Assembly (NCBI RefSeq): GCF_001043895.1
Contig: NZ_JTHF01000056.1
Location: 1-49,691 of the forward strand
Direction: 5' to 3'
DNA from: Methylobacterium indicum
GTDB lineage: Bacteria; Pseudomonadota; Alphaproteobacteria; Rhizobiales; Beijerinckiaceae
DNA: 49,691 nt
A program made the translations under genes and the position numbers. Numbering within the stretch: the stretch's first letter is position 1; every line of letters begins with the position of its first letter. Shown piece by piece: positions 42,279-49,691 of the stretch. The notes under the pieces are model-generated. The model was not told the origin of the DNA and ran no database searches. It saw nothing but the letters and a program-made list of their open reading frames with translations.

Positions 42279-44695
42279 TGACCGTGCACCAATCCACCCG
42301 CGCCTTCGGCTACGAGGCGTTCCTCGCCGCCCACCAGCGCAAGGAAGTGCTGCGGTTCATCACCTGCGGCTCGGTCGATGACGGCAAGTCGACCCTGATC
42401 GGGCGCCTGCTGCACGACACCAAGCAGATCTTCGACGATCAGGTCAGCGCGCTGGAGCGCGATTCGCGCCGCCACGGCACGCGGGGCGGCGAGATCGACC
42501 TCGCGCTCCTCGTCGACGGCCTCCAGGCCGAGCGCGAGCAGGGCATCACCATCGACGTCGCCTACCGGTTCTTCTCGACCGAGCGGCGCTCCTTCATCGT
42601 CGCCGACACCCCCGGCCACGTCCAGTACACCCGCAACATGGCGACCGGCGCCTCGACCGCCGAGGTCGCGGTGCTGCTGGTCGATGCCCGCAAGGGGCTG
42701 AGCCCGCAGACGAGGCGCCACGCGCTCCTGGTCTCGATGCTCGGCATCCGCCGCGTCGTGCTGGCGGTCAACAAGATGGACCTGATCGGCTGGTCGCAGG
42801 ACCGGTTCGACGCGATCCTCGCCGAGTTCCAGGCCTTCGCCCGGGACCTGCGCTTTGCCGACGTCACCGGCATCCCGCTCTCGGCGGCGAATGGCGACAA
42901 CGTCGTGCTGCCCGGCACCGCCGCGCCCTGGTATACCGGCGCGCCGCTGCTCCAGTACCTCGAAGAGGTGCCGGCCCATGTCGAGGAGGAGGCCGCTCCC
43001 TTCCGCATGGCGGTGCAGTGGGTCAACCGGCCGAATTCCGACTTCCGCGGCTTCTCGGGGCTGATCGCCTCGGGGAGCGTCGCGGTCGGCGACGCGGTGG
43101 TGGTGGCGCCGTCCGGCACCCCGTCCACGGTCGCCCGGATCTACACCTATGACGGCGACCTGCCGCGCGCCATCGCCGGCCAGTCGGTGACCCTGGTGCT
43201 GGCCGACGAGGTCGATGCGTCGCGCGGCAGCGTCATCACGGCGGCCGCACAGCCGCCGAACGTCAGCGACCGTCTCGAGGTCCGGCTGTTCTGGGCCAAC
43301 GAGGCCGAGCTGACGCCCGGCGCGACCTACCTCGCCAAGGTCGGCACGGTGACGGCGAACGCCGTGGTCGAGGCCGTGCGGGCGCGCATCGACACCGAGA
43401 CCGGGCAGGGCGTGCCGGCCGGGTCCTTGAGCGCCAACGACATCGGCGACGTGACGCTCAGCCTCGACCGCAAGGTCGCGGTCGACGCCTACCGCCAGAA
43501 CCGCGACACCGGCAGCCTGATCCTGATCGACCGGGCCACCACCGACACGGCGGCCCTCGGCCTCGTCCAGGCCCTGCCGGCGGCTCCTCAGGGCGGTGCG
43601 AAGACCGAAGCCAAAGCGGAACCGAAGACCGAGGCGGCGCCCGCCGGCGGCGGCCTGCTCGGCTCCCTGAAGCGGCTGTTCCGGGGCTCGTCGCTCGCGC
43701 TCGCCGCCGGGGCCTCGCTCCTGGCGCTCGCCGGGGCGCCGGCCCCGGTCAAGGCGCAGACGCTGCTGAACGTCTCGTACGACCCGACCCGGGAGCTGTA
43801 CCGGGCGATCGACGCCGCCTTCGCCAAGGAGTGGAAGGCCAAGACCGGCGAGACCGTGACGGTGCGCGCCTCCCATGGCGGCTCCGGCGCCCAGGCCCGC
43901 TCGGTCATCGACGGGCTGCCGGCCGACGTGGTGACGCTGGCGCTCGCCAGCGACATCGACGCCATCGCCGCCCGCTCGAAGAAGCTGCCGGCGGACTGGC
44001 AGAAGCGGCTGCCGTTCAACTCGACGCCCTATACCTCGACCATCGTGTTCCTGGTCCGGAAGGGCAACCCGAAGGGCATCAAGGACTGGGACGACCTGGT
44101 GAAGCCGGGGATCCAGGTCATCACCCCGAACCCGAAGACCTCGGGCGGGGCGCGCTGGAACTACCTCGCGGCCTACGCCTACGCGCTGTCGAAGAACAAC
44201 AACGACGACGCCAAGGCGAAGGACTTCGTCACGGCCCTGTTCAAGAACGTGCCGGTGCTCGATACCGGCGCGCGCGGCGCCACCACCACCTTCGTGCAGC
44301 GGGGCCTCGGCGACGTGCTGATCGCCTGGGAGAACGAGGCGTTCCTGGCCGACGAGGAATTCGGCAAGGGCAAGTTCGACATCGTCGTGCCGTCGATCTC
44401 GATCCTGGCCGAGCCGCCGGTGGCCTTGATCGACGCCAATGTCGACCAGAAGGGCACCCGCAAGCAGGCCGAGGCCTACCTGCAATTCCTCTACACGCCG
44501 GAAGCCCAGCGGATCATCGCCAAGAACTTCTACCGCCCGCGCGACGAGGCGGCGGCGGACAAGGCGGACCTCGCCCGCTTCCCCAAGCTGAAGCTCGTCA
44601 CCATCGACGACACCTTCGGCGGCTGGGCCAAGGCCCAAAAGACCCATTTCGACGATGGCGGCGTGTTCGACGCCATCCTGAAGTCCCGCCAATGA
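42278..44695 (+). CDS. cysN: CysN-Sbp fusion: ATP sulfurylase GTPase subunit joined to periplasmic sulfate-binding protein
   Basis: One uninterrupted frame of 805 residues. Residues 1 to about 434 form a complete CysN: G1 [17 protein letters not shown], switch region [16 protein letters not shown]3 DTPGH, G4 NKMDLIGW, then the two beta-barrels ending [22 protein letters not shown]. Residues 435-461 are a Lys/Glu/Ala/Pro linker ([16 protein letters not shown]). Residues 462-493 look like a signal peptide: basic [11 protein letters not shown], a hydrophobic core [16 protein letters not shown], then VKA|Q. Residues 494-805 are a sulfate-binding protein ([66 protein letters not shown]). No ATG, GTG or TTG lies in frame near the join, and no separate sbp is in the window. 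The coding frame keeps G/C third positions through the linker. Confidence 0.92.
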   Translation: MTVHQSTRAFGYEAFLAAHQRKEVLRFITCGSVDDGKSTLIGRLLHDTKQIFDDQVSALERDSRRHGTRGGEIDLALLVDGLQAEREQGITIDVAYRFFSTERRSFIVADTPGHVQYTRNMATGASTAEVAVLLVDARKGLSPQTRRHALLVSMLGIRRVVLAVNKMDLIGWSQDRFDAILAEFQAFARDLRFADVTGIPLSAANGDNVVLPGTAAPWYTGAPLLQYLEEVPAHVEEEAAPFRMAVQWVNRPNSDFRGFSGLIASGSVAVGDAVVVAPSGTPSTVARIYTYDGDLPRAIAGQSVTLVLADEVDASRGSVITAAAQPPNVSDRLEVRLFWANEAELTPGATYLAKVGTVTANAVVEAVRARIDTETGQGVPAGSLSANDIGDVTLSLDRKVAVDAYRQNRDTGSLILIDRATTDTAALGLVQALPAAPQGGAKTEAKAEPKTEAAPAGGGLLGSLKRLFRGSSLALAAGASLLALAGAPAPVKAQTLLNVSYDPTRELYRAIDAAFAKEWKAKTGETVTVRASHGGSGAQARSVIDGLPADVVTLALASDIDAIAARSKKLPADWQKRLPFNSTPYTSTIVFLVRKGNPKGIKDWDDLVKPGIQVITPNPKTSGGARWNYLAAYAYALSKNNNDDAKAKDFVTALFKNVPVLDTGARGATTTFVQRGLGDVLIAWENEAFLADEEFGKGKFDIVVPSISILAEPPVALIDANVDQKGTRKQAEAYLQFLYTPEAQRIIAKNFYRPRDEAAADKADLARFPKLKLVTIDDTFGGWAKAQKTHFDDGGVFDAILKSRQ

Positions 44696-45567
44696 GCGAC
44701 GCCGCGGCCCTGCCCGCGGGCCGGGCGGCGGCCCGGCCCCGCTTCCGGCGCCCGACGGCGATCCCGGGTTTTCGCCTGACCTTCGGGATCACGCTCACCT
44801 ACCTGACCCTCATCGTCCTCCTGCCGCTGGCGGTGCTGCTTCTGCGCGCCGCCAGCGTCGGCCCGGCCGGCCTGTGGGCCCTGATCACCGATCCCCGCAA
44901 CCTCGCGGCGCTCAAGACCTCGTTCGGCCTGTCGCTCGCGGCGGCCGCGATCGACGCGGTGTTCGGGCTCCTGATCGCCTGGGTGCTGACCCGCTACCGG
45001 TTTCCCGGCCGGCGGATCATCGACGCGCTCGTCGACCTGCCCTTCGCCCTGCCGACGGCGGTGGCCGGCATCGCGCTCGCCAGCCTCTACGCGCCGAACG
45101 GCTGGCTCGGCGAGCCCCTGATGGCGCTCGGCATCAAGGTCGCCTACACGCCGCTCGGCATCCTGGTGGCGCTCGTCTTCGTCGGCCTGCCGTTCTGCGT
45201 CCGCACGGTGCAGCCGCTGGTGGCCGAGATCGACAAGTCGAGCGAGGAGGCCGCGGCGATCCTCGGCGCCTCGCGGTTCCGGGCGCTGGTCACCGTGATC
45301 CTGCCGCCCCTGATCCCCGCGATGCTGACGGGCTTCGCGCTGGCCTTCGCCCGCGCCGTCGGGGAATACGGCTCGGTGATCTTCGTCGCCGGCAACCTGC
45401 CCTACGTCTCGGAGATCGCGCCGCTCCTGATCGTGATCAAGCTCGAAGAGTTCAACTATGCCGGCGCCACGGCGATCGCCGCCGTGATGCTGCTGATGTC
45501 CTTCACCGCGCTTCTCGCCATCAACCTCTTGCAGGATTTCAGCCGCCGCAGGTTCGGGCATGTCTGA
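44692..45567 (+). CDS. cysT: Sulfate/thiosulfate ABC transporter permease CysT (CysU)
   Basis: A 291-residue inner-membrane permease. About six membrane helices can be read, starting with [24 protein letters not shown]. The EAA loop [32 protein letters not shown] contacts CysA, and [17 protein letters not shown] is typical of CysT. ATG 44692 overlaps the stop of the fusion gene (ATGA), so it is directly coupled to the Sbp-encoding frame. Confidence 0.94.
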   Translation: MSDAAALPAGRAAARPRFRRPTAIPGFRLTFGITLTYLTLIVLLPLAVLLLRAASVGPAGLWALITDPRNLAALKTSFGLSLAAAAIDAVFGLLIAWVLTRYRFPGRRIIDALVDLPFALPTAVAGIALASLYAPNGWLGEPLMALGIKVAYTPLGILVALVFVGLPFCVRTVQPLVAEIDKSSEEAAAILGASRFRALVTVILPPLIPAMLTGFALAFARAVGEYGSVIFVAGNLPYVSEIAPLLIVIKLEEFNYAGATAIAAVMLLMSFTALLAINLLQDFSRRRFGHV

Positions 45568-46456
45568 GACCACCGTCCCCTCCATCCGCCCTCCGGCCCG
45601 CCCGGCCGCCGCCAGCGCGCATGCGGCGCTGACCGAGCCGCGCCCGGTCCGCATCGCGCTGACGGTTCTCGCCGTCGCCTTCCTGGGATTGTTCCTGCTG
45701 CTGCCGCTGGCGGTGGTGTTCGTCGAGGCGCTGAGCAAGGGCCTGGGGCCCTACTTCGCGAGCTTCGCCGAGCCCGATGCGCTCGCGGCGGTCCGCCTGA
45801 CCCTCCTCGTCGCGGTGATCGCGGTGCCGCTCAACGTCGTGTTCGGCCTGTGCGCCTCCTGGGCCATCGCCAAGTTCGACTTCCGCGGCCGTAACCTTCT
45901 CATCACGCTCATCGATCTGCCGTTCTCGGTCTCGCCGGTGGTCGCCGGCCTGATCTACGTGCTGATCTTCGGGGCGCAGGGCCTGCTCGGCCCGTTCCTG
46001 CAACGCCACGGGATCGAGATCATCTTCGCGGTGCCGGGCATCGTGCTCGCCACGGTGTTCGTCACCTTCCCGTTCGTGGCCCGCGAGCTGATCCCGTTGA
46101 TGCAGGACCAGGGCACCACCGACGAGGAAGCCGCGTTGACCCTCGGGGCCAGCCCGTGGCGGGTCTTTCGCACCGTGACCCTGCCCAACGTGCGCTGGGC
46201 GCTGCTCTACGGGGTCTTGCTCTGCAACGCCCGGGCGATGGGCGAGTTCGGGGCGGTCTCGGTCGTGTCTGGCCGCATCCGGGGTCTCACCAACACCATG
46301 CCGCTCCATGTCGAGATCCTGTACAACGAGTACAATTACGTGGCGGCGTTCGGAATCGCCTCGCTGCTGGCGCTCCTCGCGCTCGTCACCCTGGCGGGTA
46401 AGTCTTTCCTGGAATGGCGCCATGCCGATGCGCTGGCCGGACGCGGAGCCCATTGA
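45560..46456 (+). CDS. cysW: Sulfate/thiosulfate ABC transporter permease CysW
   Basis: A 298-residue second permease of the same transporter. Landmarks are [61 protein letters not shown], the EAA loop [32 protein letters not shown] and [17 protein letters not shown]. It overlaps cysT by 8 bases, so the pair is translationally coupled. Confidence 0.94.
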   Translation: MSETTVPSIRPPARPAAASAHAALTEPRPVRIALTVLAVAFLGLFLLLPLAVVFVEALSKGLGPYFASFAEPDALAAVRLTLLVAVIAVPLNVVFGLCASWAIAKFDFRGRNLLITLIDLPFSVSPVVAGLIYVLIFGAQGLLGPFLQRHGIEIIFAVPGIVLATVFVTFPFVARELIPLMQDQGTTDEEAALTLGASPWRVFRTVTLPNVRWALLYGVLLCNARAMGEFGAVSVVSGRIRGLTNTMPLHVEILYNEYNYVAAFGIASLLALLALVTLAGKSFLEWRHADALAGRGAH

Positions 46457-46457
46457 G

Positions 46458-47594
46458 ATGACGGCAGGATTCGCTCCCACCGCCCTGTCCCTGCGCCGCG
46501 AGGCGTCGGCCCGCCCGGTCGAGGCCTCGTCCGCCGAGCGCCTGCGCCAGGCCGGCACCTCGGTCCGGGTCGATCGCATCGTCAAAAGCTATGGCGGCGC
46601 GGGTCCGGCGGCGCTCGAAGGCGTCAGCCTGGCGATCGAGCCGGGCGAGCTCCTGGCGCTTCTCGGCCCTTCGGGCTCGGGCAAGACCACGCTGCTGCGC
46701 GTCATCGCCGGGCTGGAGATCCCCGACGGGGGACGGGTGTTCTTCGGCTCGCAGGACACCACCGACATCCCGGTGCAAAGCCGCGGCGTCGGCTTCGTGT
46801 TCCAGCACTACGCCCTGTTCCGCCACCTGACGGTGTTCGAGAACATCGCCTACGGGTTGCGCTCGCGCCCCCGGGCCCAGCGTCCGCGGGAGGACGAGAT
46901 CCGCCGCCGGGTCGAGCGCCTGCTCGAACTCGTGCAGCTGCCCGACCTCGCCAAGCGGTTCCCGGGCCAGCTCTCGGGCGGCCAGCGCCAGCGGGTGGCG
47001 CTCGCCCGGGCGCTGGCGGTCGAGCCGTCGGTGCTGCTCCTCGACGAGCCGTTCGGGGCGCTGGACGCCCAGGTGCGCAAGGACCTGCGGCGCTGGCTGC
47101 GGGAGATCCACCGCGAGACCGGCCAGACCACGATCTTCGTCACCCACGACCAGGACGAGGCCCTGGAACTCGCCGACCGGATCGCGATCCTCAACAAGGG
47201 CCGGATCGAGCAGGTCGGCGCGCCGCACGAGGTCCAGGACCACCCGGCCTCGCGCTTCGTGATGTCCTTCGTCGGCGAGACCGCGCGCCTGTCCGCGGAG
47301 GTCGCGGGCGGGGAGGTCCGGGTCGCCGGCCGCACCGTGATCGCGGCGGAGCCGGGCTGGCCGCAGGGCCCCGTCGATCTCTGCCTGCGGCCCTGGGACC
47401 TCACGGTCGGGCAGGGGGCCGGCACGCTGCCCGGCACCGTGCGCGAATGGCGCCGCACCGGGCGGGGCACCGTGGCGGAGATCCTGCTGGACGGCGCCGA
47501 GGCCCCGGTCGAGGTCAAGGTCACGGACGTCTACGAGCCGGGCGACCGGGTGGCGCTCGCGGTCGGCGCGGCGCGGGTGTTTCCCCGCGGGTGA
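46458..47594 (+). CDS. cysA: Sulfate/thiosulfate ABC transporter ATP-binding protein CysA
   Basis: A 378-residue ATPase that energises sulfate import. It has Walker [21 protein letters not shown]-loop [22 protein letters not shown], signature [32 protein letters not shown] and H-loop [14 protein letters not shown], then a TOBE/regulatory C-terminal domain of about 110 residues. The first ~35 residues before VDRIVKSYG are an unusual Ala/Arg-rich extension. It starts one base after the cysW stop. It is the last gene of the operon. Confidence 0.94.
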   Translation: MTAGFAPTALSLRREASARPVEASSAERLRQAGTSVRVDRIVKSYGGAGPAALEGVSLAIEPGELLALLGPSGSGKTTLLRVIAGLEIPDGGRVFFGSQDTTDIPVQSRGVGFVFQHYALFRHLTVFENIAYGLRSRPRAQRPREDEIRRRVERLLELVQLPDLAKRFPGQLSGGQRQRVALARALAVEPSVLLLDEPFGALDAQVRKDLRRWLREIHRETGQTTIFVTHDQDEALELADRIAILNKGRIEQVGAPHEVQDHPASRFVMSFVGETARLSAEVAGGEVRVAGRTVIAAEPGWPQGPVDLCLRPWDLTVGQGAGTLPGTVREWRRTGRGTVAEILLDGAEAPVEVKVTDVYEPGDRVALAVGAARVFPRG

Positions 47595-47600
47595 GACACC

Positions 47601-47632
47601 GGCTCCGCCCGGCCTTCGGGCGGCGCGGAGCC
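47601..47632. terminator. Hairpin between cysA and cheB
   Basis: GGCTCCGC (47601-47608) pairs with GCGGAGCC (47625-47632), and the inner CCGGC...GGCGG part can extend the stem around CTTCGG. It is 6 bp after cysA and 20 bp before the end of convergent cheB. No T-tract. Confidence 0.5.
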
Positions 47633-47652
47633 GAGGTTCGGGCGGGGCGTTC

Positions 47653-48747
47653 TCACCCCGCCTCGCCACCCCGCGCGGCGATCCCGAAGCGCAGGATCTC
47701 GCCGGAGATGTGGTCGAGGCCCACGACCTTCTCGGCCGCGCCGCGCTCGATCGCTTCTTTCGGCATCCCGAACACGACCGAGCTCGCCTCGTCCTGCGCG
47801 ATCGTCCGGGCGCCGGCCCGGCGCATCTCCAGGAGGCCGGCGGCGCCGTCGTCGCCCATGCCGGTCATGATGATCCCGAGGGCGTTGCCGCCCGCGGCCT
47901 GCGCGGCGGAGCGAAACAGCACGTCGACGGAGGGGCGGTGGCGCGAGACCGGCGGGCCGTCCTTGATCGCGACCTGATAGCGCCCGCCGGTGCGCTGGAG
48001 CAGCATGTGGCGCGCACCCGGCGCGATCAGCGCGAGGCCCGGCCGCACCACGTCGCCGTCCTCGGCCTCCTTGACGGCAATGGCGCAGAGCCCGTCGAGC
48101 CGGCGCGCGAAGGCGGCGGTGAAGTGCTCGGGCATGTGCTGCACGATCAGGATGCCGGGGCAGTCCGGCGGCAGCGGCTCGAGCACGTTGCGCAGGGATT
48201 CCGTGCCCCCGGTCGAGACGCCGATGCAGATGACGGGCTCGGTCGCGACCACCGGCCGGCGGCTCGCCACCGGGGGCAGCATCGCGTCGGCCGTGAGCTT
48301 GGCCTCGACCGGGCGGGCCCGCCCCGCACCCCGGGGCTTCGCCCGGGCGGCGGCCCGGACGGCATCGCAGACCCGCCGGCCGGAATCGATGAGCGCCTGG
48401 CGGGTGTCGACCCGGGGCTTGGGCAGGACCGCGACGGCGCCGGCCTCCATCACCTCGGCGACGAGCTGCGAGCCCGGCTCGGCGAGCCCCGAGCAGACGA
48501 TCACCGGGATCGGCTTCTGCGCCATGATCTTGCGCAGGAAGGTGAGGCCGTCCATCCGCGGCATCTCAAGGTCGAGCAGGATCACGTCGGGGAGGTCGTC
48601 GCGGATGCGCCGTGCGGCCACGAACGGGTCGGAGGCGGTGGCGAGCACCACGATGTCCGGCGCCTCGCCCAGGATGCCGGCGAGCGTCTGGCGCACCGAG
48701 GCCGAATCGTCGACGATCAGGACGCGGATCGGGTCGCGGCCGCTCAC
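47653..48747 (-). CDS. cheB: Chemotaxis protein-glutamate methylesterase/glutamine deamidase CheB
   Basis: A 364-residue response regulator-effector. The receiver domain has IVDDSASVR, the phosphorylated D59 in [14 protein letters not shown] and the lysine in AVLPKPR. The methylesterase domain carries the catalytic Ser in [11 protein letters not shown], His in [13 protein letters not shown] and Asp in [13 protein letters not shown]. The GTG start at 48747 overlaps the cheR stop (GTGA), indicating coupling. It removes methyl groups from chemoreceptors. Confidence 0.94.
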   Translation of the reverse strand: MSGRDPIRVLIVDDSASVRQTLAGILGEAPDIVVLATASDPFVAARRIRDDLPDVILLDLEMPRMDGLTFLRKIMAQKPIPVIVCSGLAEPGSQLVAEVMEAGAVAVLPKPRVDTRQALIDSGRRVCDAVRAAARAKPRGAGRARPVEAKLTADAMLPPVASRRPVVATEPVICIGVSTGGTESLRNVLEPLPPDCPGILIVQHMPEHFTAAFARRLDGLCAIAVKEAEDGDVVRPGLALIAPGARHMLLQRTGGRYQVAIKDGPPVSRHRPSVDVLFRSAAQAAGGNALGIIMTGMGDDGAAGLLEMRRAGARTIAQDEASSVVFGMPKEAIERGAAEKVVGLDHISGEILRFGIAARGGEAG

Positions 48748-49607
48748 CGGCCGCCCCCCTCGGGACGGCGAAAGATCGACGAGGTCTCCTGGACGAGCCC
48801 GGCGGCCCCGATGCCCGCCATCGACTCGGAATGGCCGACCACCAGGAAGCCCCCCGGGACGAGGTGCTGGGCCAGGTGCTCGACGACCTTCTTCTGTGTC
48901 GGCTTGTCGAAGTAGATCAGCACGTTGCGGCAGAAGATGACGTGCACGCCGGACTCGACCGGGTAGGTGTCGTCCATCAGGTTGAGGTGGCGGAACCGGA
49001 CCTGGCGGCGCAGCTCGGGGACGATGCGGCCCTCGCGGCGGGCCGGGTCGCGGGCCTCCATGACGTAGCGGCGGCGATACTCGGGCGGCACCGGCGCCAG
49101 CATGTCGGTGGCGTAGATCCCGCGGGCCGCGACGGCGAGCACCTGGGTCGAGATGTCGGTGCCGAGGATGCCGTAGGACATCTCGTGGCCGGCCCGCACC
49201 ATGTCGTCGAGGACCATCGCCAGGGTGTAGGCCTCGGCCCCGATCGAGGCCGCGGCGCTCCAGACCTTCAGTCGCAGCGGCCGGCCGCGCCCCTGCGCGG
49301 CGAGCCGCGGCACCGCCTCCTCGCGCAGGAAGTCGAAGTGGCTCGGCTCGCGGAAGAAGTCGGTCTTGTTCGTCGTCACGCAGTCGATCAGGTGCGTGAG
49401 CTCCTGGGCGAGGAAGCCCTCCTCGAACAGGAGACGCCCGTAGGCGTCGAGCCCGTCGAGGTCGAGCGCGCGCACGCGCTTGCGCAGGCGGCCCTCGACC
49501 ATCGTGCGCTTGACCGCCGGGAGCTGGATGCCGACCCGCTCCTCGATCAGCGCGGCGATCGAGCGGTAATGGCCGTCCTGCAGGACGGAGCCGATCTCAA
49601 GCTGCAT
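48744..49607 (-). CDS. cheR: Chemotaxis protein methyltransferase CheR
   Basis: A 287-residue SAM-dependent methyltransferase acting on receptor glutamates. The N-terminal helical domain ([32 protein letters not shown]) is followed by the SAM site [16 protein letters not shown], the [19 protein letters not shown] loop and [14 protein letters not shown]. The SAM loop reads GAEAYT where enteric CheR has GEEPYS. It overlaps the end of cheW by 11 bases. Confidence 0.94.
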   Translation of the reverse strand: MQLEIGSVLQDGHYRSIAALIEERVGIQLPAVKRTMVEGRLRKRVRALDLDGLDAYGRLLFEEGFLAQELTHLIDCVTTNKTDFFREPSHFDFLREEAVPRLAAQGRGRPLRLKVWSAAASIGAEAYTLAMVLDDMVRAGHEMSYGILGTDISTQVLAVAARGIYATDMLAPVPPEYRRRYVMEARDPARREGRIVPELRRQVRFRHLNLMDDTYPVESGVHVIFCRNVLIYFDKPTQKKVVEHLAQHLVPGGFLVVGHSESMAGIGAAGLVQETSSIFRRPEGGGR

Positions 49608-49691
49608 CGCGGAGCGCCGGGGCGTCGCCCGCCATCAGGCGCGCGAGGTCGAACACCACCACGAAGGCCTCGCCCTTGCGGCCGATCCCGG
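49597..49691 (-). CDS. cheW: Chemotaxis coupling protein CheW, C-terminal fragment (cut by the window)
   Basis: The last 30 or so codons of a gene that continues beyond the window. The translation [30 protein letters not shown] resembles the C-terminal strand and helix of CheW (G-x-G-x-x-G-x-x-F-V-x-x-x-D). Its TGA at 49599-49597 lies inside the cheR start region. The order cheW-cheR-cheB supports the call. Confidence 0.75.
   Translation of the reverse strand, partial: GIGRKGEAFVVVFDLARLMAGDAPALRDAA

Noticed and set aside
43831..44691. Plus-strand frame 2 upstream extension of cysT inside the Sbp part
   Set aside because: It is out of frame with Sbp, has shadow composition, and the permease starts at ATG 44692.
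44530..45738. Minus-strand frame opposite cysT
   Set aside because: Shadow of cysT, which has clear permease motifs and start overlap with the upstream gene.

Overview
The window comes from a very GC-rich alphaproteobacterium of the Rhizobiales, most likely Methylobacterium or a close relative. The reasons are a malyl-CoA lyase of the serine/ethylmalonyl-CoA type, the FYDLN-type gene next to tRNA-Ala, aroA and cmk, a CycM-type membrane cytochrome c, a yej locus with two tandem yejA genes, and many REP/MITE-like palindromes. All names rest on reading the translations; no database was searched.

Layout. 0.3-6.1 kb: mclA, then an RND efflux adaptor and pump. 6.1-9.5 kb: an AT-richer accessory patch with an alpha/beta hydrolase and a transposase-derived gene, followed by three near-identical tRNA-Ala(GGC) genes and a FYDLN-family gene. 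9.6-13.5 kb: aroA, cmk and an ABC-F ATPase. 13.7-20.4 kb: a lipoprotein gene broken by an in-frame TAG, a PAS-GGDEF-EAL protein, the helicase hrpB and a small His-rich exported protein. 20.7-25.2 kb: a YbaK-like deacylase, CorA, a YedK/HMCES protein and a chemoreceptor; two inverted copies of a 106-bp element bracket corA-yedK-mcp. 26.2-33.8 kb: pheA and kdsB, cytochrome c, and yejA-yejA-yejB, which stops where yejE and yejF would be expected. 33.8-35.5 kb: a TetR regulator, a small conserved-looking protein and a glutathione peroxidase.

35.7-47.6 kb is a sulfate-assimilation locus: cysI and cysJ plus an Lrp/AsnC regulator on the minus strand, and on the plus strand a tightly coupled operon cysH, cysD, cysN::sbp, cysT, cysW, cysA. 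It covers sulfate uptake, activation by ATP sulfurylase, reduction of APS by an Fe-S type CysH, and reduction of sulfite to sulfide. The most striking feature is that the cytoplasmic ATP sulfurylase GTPase CysN and the periplasmic sulfate-binding protein are encoded as one continuous 805-residue reading frame, with a Lys/Glu/Ala/Pro linker and an internal signal-peptide-like segment. No separate sbp is present in the window. If made as one chain, it would place sulfate activation at the membrane next to the sulfate permease.

47.6-49.7 kb holds chemotaxis genes cheB, cheR and the 3' end of cheW. At least four families of palindromic intergenic repeats occur; in two of them the outer frame is conserved while the hairpin tips differ between copies yet remain self-complementary. 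No rRNA, CRISPR array, prophage or complete insertion sequence was seen.
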